Positions 1 to 6,023 of a stretch of DNA of 6,796 nucleotides are shown here, one piece after another (position 1 is the stretch's first letter; every line of letters starts with the position of its first letter). Under the pieces are notes generated by a model. It was not told the origin of the DNA. It did not search any database and saw nothing but the letters and a program-made list of their open reading frames with translations. Source of the DNA: Planctomycetaceae bacterium (GTDB lineage: Bacteria; Planctomycetota; Phycisphaerae; Phycisphaerales; SM1A02); contig CANHFL010000057.1 in NCBI GenBank assembly GCA_947459855.1, forward strand, positions 1-6,796. The letters run 5' to 3'. Position numbers and translations under genes: made by a program.

Positions 1-1
1 C

Positions 2-409
2 CTCGGGCTGCTCCGGCATCCCGAGGGCGGTTTCTACCGCGAGACGTTCCGCGCGCCGGACGCGCCGCGCGGCGCCAGCACGTCGATCCTGTTCCTGCTG
101 CCCGCGGGCGAGCAGAGCCGCTGGCACCGCGTGGACGCCGACGAGCACTGGCTCTACCACGACGGCGACGCGCTGGAGCTGCTGCTGGCCGACCCCGCGA
201 CGGGCGCGCGCACGCGCATCGTGCTGGGGCGGGACATCGCGCGCGGCGAGCAGCCGCAGGCGGTGGTGCCGCGGGACTGGTGGCAGGCCGCGCGCCCGCT
301 CGGCGCGTGGACGCTGGTGGGCTGCGTCGTGGCGCCGGCGTTCGAGTTCGCTCACTTCGAGATGGCGCCCGAGGGCTGGGAGCCGGGCGCGGCACCGGGC
401 GCGGGCTGA
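2..409 (+). CDS. Cupin_5/DUF985 family protein, 5' end missing
   Basis: The frame is open from the left edge and gives 135 residues before TGA at 407-409; roughly the first 15-20 residues of the family are outside the window. The family hallmarks appear in order: LGLLRHPEGGFYRET at residues 1-15, STSILFLLPAGE at 27-38, the cupin strand WHRVDADEHWLYHDGD at 41-56, the VVPRDWWQAA segment at 88-97, and TLVGCVVAPAFEFAHFEMA at 104-122. These match the DUF985/Cupin_5 group of small single-domain cupins. Members are cytosolic by type and their biochemical role is not settled. H42, E48, H49 and H53 lie where cupins often bind metal or ligand, but I cannot say a metal is bound. The last ~13 residues (Gly/Pro/Ala-rich) lie beyond the conserved domain. 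The 3' end overlaps the convergent beta-propeller gene by 58 bases. The family call is firm; the function is unknown. Confidence 0.88.
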   Translation, partial: LGLLRHPEGGFYRETFRAPDAPRGASTSILFLLPAGEQSRWHRVDADEHWLYHDGDALELLLADPATGARTRIVLGRDIARGEQPQAVVPRDWWQAARPLGAWTLVGCVVAPAFEFAHFEMAPEGWEPGAAPGAG

Positions 410-1332
410 GCGGGCGCGGGGGTCGGCGCGGGCGCCGGCACCTTCGTCGCCACCACGAGCCACGCACCGTCGGGGAGCCGCAGCGCGCAGGGGTCGATGC
501 CGGGCATGCGCACCGGCGCGGCGGCCGGCGCCCACTGCATGCCGTCCGCGCTGGTGACGGGCCACGGTCCGGGGCCGGTGCCGAAGAACAGCAGCTGCGC
601 GCCGTCGCTGAGCAGGTTGCCGAACCAGCGATTGCGGTCCGAGGGCAGCGGCAGGTCCGCCACGCGCGTGAACGCCAAACCATCGGTGCTGGTGGCGTGG
701 TAGCCGTTGCCGCCCGGCTGCGGCTCGCCGCGCCGGCGCCGGCCCAGGAACTCGGCGGGCGTGCCGTTGTCGGGCACCACCAGGTGGAACGTGCCCGCGT
801 GCAGGCCCGCGGCGCAATCGACCACCACGCGCCCGGGCACGGTGAAGCGCACGCCGGGCTCGTAGTCGAAGTGCGTGCCGTCCGCGGAGACGGCCGAGTG
901 CACGCCGGTGGGTCCCGGCGCGGCGTCGGTGCCGGTGTGCGTGATGAAGTACAGGCGCACGCGGCCGTCCGGCAGCGCGACCAGCGCAGGGTCGAACGGC
1001 GGCGCGAGCCCGGCGTCCATGTTCGCCACGGTGATGGGCGTGGGCGCGCCCCACGTGCGGCCGTCGTCGGCGGAGACGCGAACGGCCACGCGGTTGAAGT
1101 GCGCGGCGTCGTCCGCAGGGAAGGCCTGGCACGCCAGCAGCAGTCGGCCGTCTTGCAGGCGCGCGATGCTGGGGACGTCCGCGCGCCCGAATGTGGCGAG
1201 CGTGGTGGACGTGCCGTCGGCCGCGATGCGCTCGACCACCAACGCGTTGCCCGCCGGACCGGGCTGCGCGGCCTGCAGCGCCAGCGCCCCGAGGGACGCA
1301 AGCAGCGCGAACGGGATGGCGGCGGTCTGCAT
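352..1332 (-). CDS. Secreted Asp-box (BNR) beta-propeller, sialidase-like
   Basis: This is a 326-residue protein. Residues 5-22 are hydrophobic and Ala/Leu-rich, like a signal peptide or lipid-free anchor, but the n-region has no Lys or Arg, which is unusual. One canonical Asp-box, SADDGRTW, is at 88-95. Weaker copies are at 149-157 (SADGTHFDY), 215-223 (STDGLAFTR) and 261-269 (SADGMQWAP). Blade-like strands such as PSIARLQDGRLLL (54-66), DPALVALPDGRVRLYF (114-129) and DPCALRLPDGAWLVV (280-294) alternate with them. Together these suggest a five- or six-bladed propeller of the sialidase/glycosidase superfamily acting outside the cytoplasm. I do not see the arginine triad or Tyr/Glu pair needed to call a true sialidase, so substrate and catalysis are unknown. 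A Pro/Ala-rich tail (about 299-326) follows the last blade and is encoded partly antisense to the cupin gene. The ATG at 1330-1332 is supported by GGAGG nine bases upstream. Confidence 0.8.
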   Translation of the reverse strand: MQTAAIPFALLASLGALALQAAQPGPAGNALVVERIAADGTSTTLATFGRADVPSIARLQDGRLLLACQAFPADDAAHFNRVAVRVSADDGRTWGAPTPITVANMDAGLAPPFDPALVALPDGRVRLYFITHTGTDAAPGPTGVHSAVSADGTHFDYEPGVRFTVPGRVVVDCAAGLHAGTFHLVVPDNGTPAEFLGRRRRGEPQPGGNGYHATSTDGLAFTRVADLPLPSDRNRWFGNLLSDGAQLLFFGTGPGPWPVTSADGMQWAPAAAPVRMPGIDPCALRLPDGAWLVVATKVPAPAPTPAPAQPAPGAAPGSQPSGAISK

Positions 1333-1341
1333 GGCGCGAAT

Positions 1342-1346
1342 CCTCC
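1342..1346 (-). promoter_or_regulatory. Shine-Dalgarno site of the beta-propeller gene
   Basis: On the minus strand GGAGG lies 9 bases before the ATG at 1330-1332. It fixes that start, although the frame stays open further upstream into the divergent intergenic region. It is one of only two clear Shine-Dalgarno sites in the window. Confidence 0.65.
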
Positions 1347-1376
1347 AGCACGGGACCCTACCCGCGAAATCCCGAC

Positions 1377-1382
1377 TACGCT
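1377..1382 (+). promoter_or_regulatory. Candidate -10 element (TACGCT), possibly leaderless start
   Basis: TACGCT fits the TAnnnT consensus of a sigma70-type -10 and ends exactly 6 bases before the ATG at 1389. Transcription would therefore begin at or next to the A of the start codon. No purine-rich Shine-Dalgarno sequence precedes this ATG, which is consistent with a leaderless mRNA. I see no convincing TTGACA-like -35. This is a motif-level suggestion only. Confidence 0.3.
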
Positions 1383-1388
1383 TCGCTG

Positions 1389-4217
1389 ATGTACAAGCAG
1401 ACAGGTACGCGTGGGCGGGTGCTCGTCACGGCCGTGGCGGCGCTGGGCGCCCTTGGCCTCTTCGGATCCATGGTCGCACTGACGCAGCAGCCTGCGCCGA
1501 AGCCGCCAGTGCTGCTCGACCAGGGCTGGAGCCCCGCGGACCGCGCCGCCTACCACCGCACGTCGCAGGGCTCGGCGGTCATGCCGTACGGCCTCTTCCT
1601 GGCGCTCGAGCAGGCGGACAGCACGGAACCGTTCCGCGCGGACGCAGTGTCGGACCGCTTCGGCCTGATCACCGAGCCCGCCGATCCGGCCACGAACCCG
1701 GACGGCCTGCCGATCGGCCTGGTCAAGACGACCGTGCCCGCCGGCCGCTGGAAGGGCGACTGGGTCGGCCTGACCTGCGCGGCGTGCCACTCGTCGGAGC
1801 TCAGCTACAAGGGCCAGAAGATCCGCATCGAGGGCGGCTCGAACCACGCGCTCGACTTCGCGGGCTACATCGCGGCGATCGATGGCGCGCTGGCCGCCAC
1901 GAAGCGCGACGCGGCGAAGTTCGACCGCACCGCGGCGCGCCTGAACGTGACCGGTGCCGACGCCCGCGCGGCGCTGCGCGCGCAGCTCGATGAGGCTGCC
2001 GAGGTCATCCACACCTACAGCGCGCGCGACGCCGCCATGGCCACGCCGAGCGGCCCCGGCCGCATGGACGCGCTGACGCTGATCCACACGCGCGTGCTGG
2101 CGGGCGCGACGGGCATTCCGGAGAACTGGGAAGCCGCGCTGGCGCCCGCGAAGCCGCCGTTCCTGTGGAACGCGCCGCAGTCGGCGTGGGTCCAGTGGTC
2201 CGGCACCGCGAGCGATCCGTTCTTCCGCAACGCCACCGAGTCGATGGGCGTCTTCATCCGCCAGGACCTGCGCTCGCCCACGCCCGAACAGGGCCTGTTC
2301 GAGTCGACGGTCGACATCCGCGGCCAGCTGAAGGTCGAGGAGCTGCTGCGCCGCCTGGCGCCGCCGCAGTGGCCGGAGCAGGTCTTCGGCCCGATCGACC
2401 GCGCGAAGGCCGACAAGGGCCGCGAGCTGTTCGTCGAGAACTGCTCCGCCTGCCACAGCACGTACCCGCACCGCTGGAGCGCGCCCAAGGTCGACGGCAA
2501 GCGCTTCATCGAGAACGCGCTGGTGCCCGTGGTCTACGTCGGCACCGATCCCCAGCAGTTCAAGACGCCGGGCTTCAACCGGGAACCCGAGTACCTGACC
2601 GGCGTGCTGGCGTCCCGACTGGCGCCGCCGTTCAAGGACGCCGCGCTCGCGCCGTCGATTCCGATCCTGTCGGCCGGCCGCGGCGGCGTCATGGACATGG
2701 CCGCGAAGGCCGCGGCGCTGACCCCCGCCGAGCTCGTCGACGCGCACGGCTACCGCTTCGAATGGGAGCGGCCGCCCTCGCAGCCCTCGTACAAGGCCGG
2801 CCCGCGCGACGGCGTGTGGGCCACGGCGCCGTTCCTGCACAACGGGTCGGTGCCCAGCCTGTACGACCTGCTGACGCCCGCCAAGGAGCGCCCGAAGAAG
2901 TTCCTGGTCGGCCGCGACTTCGACCCGGTGAAGGTCGGCGTGGACACCACGGGCAAGTCCGGCGCGTTCGAGTTCGACACGACGCACATCGGCAACTCGA
3001 ACGCCGGCCACTCGTTCGAGAACGGCCCGCGCGGCGCCGGCGTCATCGGACGCCTGCTCTCCGACGACGAGCGCTGGGCGATCATCGAGTACCTGAAGTC
3101 GATCCCCACCGAGCCCGGCCAGGTCACGCCGTACGGCGGACCGAAGGACGCGTTCGAGGCATGGACCGACGTGAAGTTCTTCAACAACGCGCAGCCCACG
3201 AACTACCCCGTGCCCGCACCGCCGATGGCGATGGGCCAGGAGCGCGTGCTGCCCGGCGAGGGCGAGCTGATCCAGCGCTTCGTGGACCAGACGATGGCGC
3301 GCATGCGCACGCAGTACCCCGAGGGCTCCGAGGTCCGCCGTGACGCGCACCCGAAGACGCACGGCATGGTGAAGGCGCGCTTCGAGGTGGTGGACGGGCT
3401 GCCCGCGGCGCTGCGCCACGGCATCTTCGCCCAGCCGAAGGCATACGACGCGCTGGTGCGCTTCTCCGCCAGCGGAACCGAGATCTCGGCCGACACCGTG
3501 CAGCAGGCGCACGGCATGGCCATCAAGGTCCTGGGCGTCGAGGGCCCGAAGGCGCTGGCCGACGAGCGCGACGCGACGACGCAGGACTTCGTGATGATCA
3601 ATTACCCGACGTTCCTCTCGCGGACCGTCGCGGACTACGAGGCGTTCCACTCCGCGCGCGTGGGCGGGCTGGCGCAGACCGAGGTGTTCCTGAAGATGAA
3701 CCCGCCGGTGCTGCGCGCGATCGAGGGGCTGAACGGCTCGCCGTTCTGGAACCCGCTGCAGTCGCGATTCTGGAGCCAGACGCCGTACAAGCTCGGCGAC
3801 GCCGCCATGAAGTTCAGCGCACGGCCGGTCGTCGCGCCGGTGAAGCCCGCCACGATCGAGAAGGGACCCGACTACCTGCGGCAGGCGATGGTCAAGCAGA
3901 TCGGTGCCGGGGAAGTCGTGTTCGAGTTCCTGGTGCAGCTGCAGACGGACCCCATGAAGACGCCGGTCGAGGACGCGCTGACCGAGTGGAAGGAGTCCGA
4001 CGCGCCGTTCGTGAAGGTCGCGACGCTGCGCATCCCGAAGCAGGACCTGACGTCCGGCGAGGACCTGAAGATCGCCGAGAACCTCTCGTTCACGCCGTGG
4101 CATGCGCTGGAGGACCAGCGTCCGCTCGGCGGCATCAACCGCGCGCGCAAGGTGGCGTACGAGGCGATCTCGAAGTACCGGCACCAGCGCAACGGCGTGC
4201 CGCGCGTCGAGCCGTGA
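1389..4217 (+). CDS. Exported di-heme cytochrome c / catalase-like fusion
   Basis: This is a 942-residue protein from the ATG at 1389. The frame is open further upstream, but that part is antisense to the neighbouring gene, and the sequence from 1389 opens with an exported N-terminus: charged residues 3-10, then a hydrophobic stretch at about 11-32 (signal peptide or anchor). Module 1 (about 45-575) has CAACH at 130-134 and CSACH at 352-356. It also has GRMDALTLIHTRVL (224-237), WVQWSG..(R)NATESMGVF (267-289), APPQWPEQVFGPIDRAKA (324-341), WATAPFLHNGSVPSLYDLL (477-495) and GNSNAGHSF (535-543). These are hallmarks of the di-heme cytochrome c peroxidase group that includes the rubber oxygenase RoxA and is related to MauG. 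H541 or H533 might be a distal ligand of the second heme. Module 2 (about 618-935) resembles small catalase-fold proteins of the SrpA/y4iL type: THGMVKARFE at 657-666 with probable distal H658, RFSAS at 691-695, HGMAIKV at 708-714, DFVMINYPTFL at 733-743, and RKVAY at 920-924, which fits the proximal RxxxY heme ligand. The catalase distal Asn is not obvious. I infer two c-type hemes and one b-type heme in a periplasmic or surface peroxidase/oxygenase; the substrate is unknown. Confidence 0.88.
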   Translation: MYKQTGTRGRVLVTAVAALGALGLFGSMVALTQQPAPKPPVLLDQGWSPADRAAYHRTSQGSAVMPYGLFLALEQADSTEPFRADAVSDRFGLITEPADPATNPDGLPIGLVKTTVPAGRWKGDWVGLTCAACHSSELSYKGQKIRIEGGSNHALDFAGYIAAIDGALAATKRDAAKFDRTAARLNVTGADARAALRAQLDEAAEVIHTYSARDAAMATPSGPGRMDALTLIHTRVLAGATGIPENWEAALAPAKPPFLWNAPQSAWVQWSGTASDPFFRNATESMGVFIRQDLRSPTPEQGLFESTVDIRGQLKVEELLRRLAPPQWPEQVFGPIDRAKADKGRELFVENCSACHSTYPHRWSAPKVDGKRFIENALVPVVYVGTDPQQFKTPGFNREPEYLTGVLASRLAPPFKDAALAPSIPILSAGRGGVMDMAAKAAALTPAELVDAHGYRFEWERPPSQPSYKAGPRDGVWATAPFLHNGSVPSLYDLLTPAKERPKKFLVGRDFDPVKVGVDTTGKSGAFEFDTTHIGNSNAGHSFENGPRGAGVIGRLLSDDERWAIIEYLKSIPTEPGQVTPYGGPKDAFEAWTDVKFFNNAQPTNYPVPAPPMAMGQERVLPGEGELIQRFVDQTMARMRTQYPEGSEVRRDAHPKTHGMVKARFEVVDGLPAALRHGIFAQPKAYDALVRFSASGTEISADTVQQAHGMAIKVLGVEGPKALADERDATTQDFVMINYPTFLSRTVADYEAFHSARVGGLAQTEVFLKMNPPVLRAIEGLNGSPFWNPLQSRFWSQTPYKLGDAAMKFSARPVVAPVKPATIEKGPDYLRQAMVKQIGAGEVVFEFLVQLQTDPMKTPVEDALTEWKESDAPFVKVATLRIPKQDLTSGEDLKIAENLSFTPWHALEDQRPLGGINRARKVAYEAISKYRHQRNGVPRVEP

Positions 4218-4221
4218 GCTG

Positions 4222-4255
4222 CGCGGGCGCGCGTCCGCCGGGGCGCGCGCCCGCG
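4222..4255. terminator. GC-rich hairpin between convergent genes, no T tract
   Basis: Bases 4222-4233 and 4244-4255 are perfect reverse complements (12 bp, all G/C). Three more pairs, one a G-T wobble, can form inside, leaving a GCCG tetraloop at 4237-4240. The hairpin begins 5 bases after the stop of the cytochrome-catalase gene and ends 25 bases before the stop of the convergent flavoprotein gene, so it could serve both strands. There is no run of T on either side, so it is not a textbook intrinsic terminator. It may act as a 3' stabiliser or a weak bidirectional terminator. Confidence 0.5.
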
Positions 4256-4280
4256 ATCACGGCCAGATCCGCGCCAACGC

Positions 4281-4835
4281 TCATATCCGCCGGCGCGCCA
4301 GGTCCTGCAGCGACCCGCACAGCTCGGCCATGCGCGTCTGCACGCCTTCGTCCACCAGCTTGCCGTCCTTGAAGGCCTCGCCTGTGGCGTAGACGAACCG
4401 CGGCACGATCACGCAGCGGAAGTCCAGCATCAGGCTGTTGGCCAGGCCCAGGTGGCCCATGTAGCTGACCATGCTGCCGGTGGCGCACGCGATGCCGACG
4501 GTCTTGTCGTTCCACGCGCGGCCGCCCAGTTCCATGCAGGCCTTGGCCACGGCGCTGACGTCGTAGTTGTAGATGCCGGTGGCGACCAGCACGGCGTCGC
4601 ATGCACCCAGTGCCCGCTGCAGCGCCTTCGTGGCCTCGGCGCCGTGCGCGGTGTGGCCGTCCATGTAGGGAAGATCGACGTCGCGGCAATCGAACCACGC
4701 CACCTGCGCGCCGCGGTGCGCCAGCGCCATGCGCGCGTGCTCGGCCAGGATGCGGCTGCGGCTCTGCGGGTGCAGGCTGGTGGAGAGCACCAGGATGCGG
4801 GGTTCGCGGGCCGGGGCGTGCGGGTCGGTGGTCAT
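4281..4835 (-). CDS. NADPH-dependent FMN reductase-like flavoprotein
   Basis: This is a 184-residue protein with a single flavodoxin-like domain. RILVLSTSLHPQSRSRILAE (13-32) is strand 1 followed by the Ser/Arg loop that holds the FMN phosphate in this family. DAVLVATGIYNYDVSAVAKA (80-99) corresponds to the conserved PxYNYxxSxxxK-type segment near the isoalloxazine ring, with Gly in place of the usual Pro. DKTVGIACATGSMVSYMG (110-127) is the next core strand and glycine loop. Length and order fit the NADPH-dependent FMN reductase / NAD(P)H:quinone oxidoreductase superfamily, which is cytosolic and passes hydride from NAD(P)H through FMN to flavins, quinones or other acceptors. The true acceptor cannot be read from sequence. 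The ATG at 4833-4835 overlaps the pdxA stop as ATGA, and GAGGAG lies 5 bases upstream, so translation is probably coupled to pdxA. That context hints at a link to B6 metabolism but does not prove one. Confidence 0.85.
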   Translation of the reverse strand: MTTDPHAPAREPRILVLSTSLHPQSRSRILAEHARMALAHRGAQVAWFDCRDVDLPYMDGHTAHGAEATKALQRALGACDAVLVATGIYNYDVSAVAKACMELGGRAWNDKTVGIACATGSMVSYMGHLGLANSLMLDFRCVIVPRFVYATGEAFKDGKLVDEGVQTRMAELCGSLQDLARRRI

Positions 4836-5926
4836 GGGGTCTCCTCGTCGTCGTGCGTGCCGTCGCCGGCGGCGGCCAGGCCGCGGGCATGCGTGCTGGA
4901 CCAGTCGGTGGCGGGGTGCGCGGCCATGCGCACGGCCATCTCGATGGCGGCCTTCATGCTGCCCTCGCTCGCCTTGCCCTGGCCCGCGATGTCGAACGCG
5001 GTGCCGTGGTCCGGGCTGGTGCGCACGATCGGCAGGCCGACGGTGACGTTCACCGCCTTGTCCCAGCCGAGGAGCTTCACCGGGATGAGGCCCTGGTCGT
5101 GGTACATCGCGACCACCAGGTCCCAGTCGCCCGCGGCCGCGCCGATGAAGACCGTGTCGCCGGGAAACGGCCCGTGCGCGTCGATGCCGACGCGGCGCGC
5201 GGCGTCGATCGCGGGGCGGATGATGCGCGATTCCTCGTCGCCGAACATGCCGTTCTCGCCGGCGTGCGGGTTCAGGCCGCAGACGGCGATGCGCGGCTTC
5301 TCGATGCCCAGGCGGCGGCACCACTGGTGTCCCAGGTCGATCGGGTCGTAGACCTTGCCGATCGTCAGCACGTTGCGCACGTCCATCAGCGGCACGTGCG
5401 CGGTGGCCAGCGCCACGCGCAGCCGCGGGCTGCTGAACATCATGGCGTGGCGCTTCGCCTTGGTGCGGAACGCGAAGAGCTCGGTGTGGCCCGGCCACTT
5501 GAAGCCGGCAAGCGACCAGCTCTCCTTGCTGATCGGGCCGGTCACGACCGCCGCCAGGTGCCGCGGGTCGGCCGCGGGGCGCTGCGCGTCAAGGATGGCG
5601 TCCTCGACGAAGCCCTTCGAGAGCAGCCCGCCGAACCGCGTGGGCCCGGGGCGCGTGCGGTCCAGCAGGCCCTCCTGCATGTAGTCCAGCACCAGCGGCT
5701 GCAGCACGGAGCCGCGCTGCGCGCGCTCGCTGCCGGCATCGACGCGGAACCAGTCGGTGCCGACGCGCGCCTTTTCGGCGGCGGCCAGCAGCACCTCGTT
5801 GCGGCCGTACACGACGTACGAGGCCAGCTTCCGGATCGCGGGATCGGCCAGCGCCTTGACGACCACCTCGGGCCCGATCCCCAGCGGGTCGCCCATGGTG
5901 ATGCCGATGACGGGGAGCGCGGCCAT
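4832..5926 (-). CDS. pdxA: 4-hydroxythreonine-4-phosphate dehydrogenase PdxA
   Basis: PdxA oxidises 4-phosphohydroxy-L-threonine with NAD(P)+; the product decarboxylates to 3-amino-2-oxopropyl phosphate, which PdxJ then joins to deoxyxylulose 5-phosphate to give pyridoxine 5'-phosphate in the cytosol. The 364 residues carry every family signature: ITMGDPLGIGPEV (9-21), VVTGPISKESW (127-137), GHTE (146-149), AHVPLMDVRN (176-185), CGLNPHAGENGMFGDEE (216-232), GPFPGDTVF (252-260), YHDQGLIPVK (275-284) and NVTVGLPIVRTSPDHGTAFD (293-312). By comparison with the E. coli enzyme as I recall it, H177, H221 and H276 are the metal ligands, and all are present. The protein is about 35 residues longer than E. 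coli PdxA, mainly from the 60-115 region and a hydrophilic tail from about 340. A PdxA2-type sugar-acid dehydrogenase is the alternative, but no DUF1537 kinase is nearby. The ATG at 5924-5926 begins right at the conserved N-terminus and has no clear Shine-Dalgarno site. The 3' end overlaps the next gene by 4 bases. Confidence 0.95.
   Translation of the reverse strand: MAALPVIGITMGDPLGIGPEVVVKALADPAIRKLASYVVYGRNEVLLAAAEKARVGTDWFRVDAGSERAQRGSVLQPLVLDYMQEGLLDRTRPGPTRFGGLLSKGFVEDAILDAQRPAADPRHLAAVVTGPISKESWSLAGFKWPGHTELFAFRTKAKRHAMMFSSPRLRVALATAHVPLMDVRNVLTIGKVYDPIDLGHQWCRRLGIEKPRIAVCGLNPHAGENGMFGDEESRIIRPAIDAARRVGIDAHGPFPGDTVFIGAAAGDWDLVVAMYHDQGLIPVKLLGWDKAVNVTVGLPIVRTSPDHGTAFDIAGQGKASEGSMKAAIEMAVRMAAHPATDWSSTHARGLAAAGDGTHDDEETP
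4841..4846 (-). promoter_or_regulatory. Shine-Dalgarno site inside the 3' end of pdxA
   Basis: On the minus strand GAGGAG lies 5 bases before the ATG at 4833-4835. The same bases code for the Glu-Glu pair in the acidic DDEETP tail of PdxA. The tail may therefore be shaped in part by the need to carry this ribosome site. The site supports the ATGA-coupled start of the flavoprotein gene. Confidence 0.7.
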
Positions 5927-5932
5927 GCGCGG

Positions 5933-5938
5933 ATCGTA
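5933..5938 (-). promoter_or_regulatory. Candidate -10 element (TACGAT) for pdxA
   Basis: On the minus strand TACGAT fits TAnnnT and ends 6 bases before the pdxA ATG, the same spacing as the candidate at 1377-1382. It would place the transcription start at the ATG, and no Shine-Dalgarno sequence is visible. Its first base is also the outermost base of the palindrome at 5938-6023, so a protein or structure at the palindrome would lie over the upstream promoter region. No -35 match is evident. Confidence 0.35.
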
Positions 5939-6023
5939 AATTGTGTTCGGGATATCCGGGGCACATTTCCCGGGCCGCGGGAGCCCGGCGAGAAACCACC
6001 CCGGGTTATCCCGAACCCAATTT
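5938..6023. repeat. 86-bp imperfect palindrome with nested hairpin
   Basis: The left arm (5938-5961) and the reverse complement of the right arm (5999-6023) share AAATTG, then one mismatch, then GTTCGGGATA, then CCGGGG after a one-base mismatch and one-base insertion. The 37-base centre contains a second dyad, CCGGGC / GCCCGG (stem 6, loop 7), flanked by TTTC and GAAA, which can also pair. Folded, the whole unit would be one long interrupted hairpin. It fills the 79-base gap between the deaminase gene and pdxA and extends into the deaminase 3' end: the TAA stop (6006-6008) and codons for the last residues lie in the right arm. It may be a short palindromic repeat or miniature element, a hairpin terminator/attenuator, or a paired operator. 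Only its inverted symmetry is seen directly. Confidence 0.7.

Noticed and set aside
352..1332. True sialidase (neuraminidase)
   Set aside because: Asp-boxes show only the propeller fold. The arginine triad and nucleophilic Tyr/Glu pair could not be identified.
1325..1338. A 14-base identity (GTCTGCATGGCGCG) with 6464-6477, both across a start codon
   Set aside because: Both are start regions beginning Met-Gln-Thr preceded by GC-rich sequence. The match is short, the two genes are unrelated, and it does not extend, so chance is adequate.
1191..1388. An N-terminal extension of the cytochrome-catalase frame by 66 codons
   Set aside because: The extension lies largely over the divergent beta-propeller coding region, is Arg/Pro/Ala-rich, and would bury the export signal that starts at 1389.
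280..1389. A 369-codon open frame on the plus strand, antisense to the beta-propeller gene
   Set aside because: The product is a low-complexity Arg/Gly/Ala/Val string with no domain pattern. Long antisense frames are expected at this G+C content, and the minus-strand frame carries clear Asp-boxes and a Shine-Dalgarno site.
5938..6023. Transposon with target-site duplication
   Set aside because: I looked for matching direct repeats just outside the two arms and found none, and there is no transposase in the window, so only a palindrome of unknown origin is claimed.
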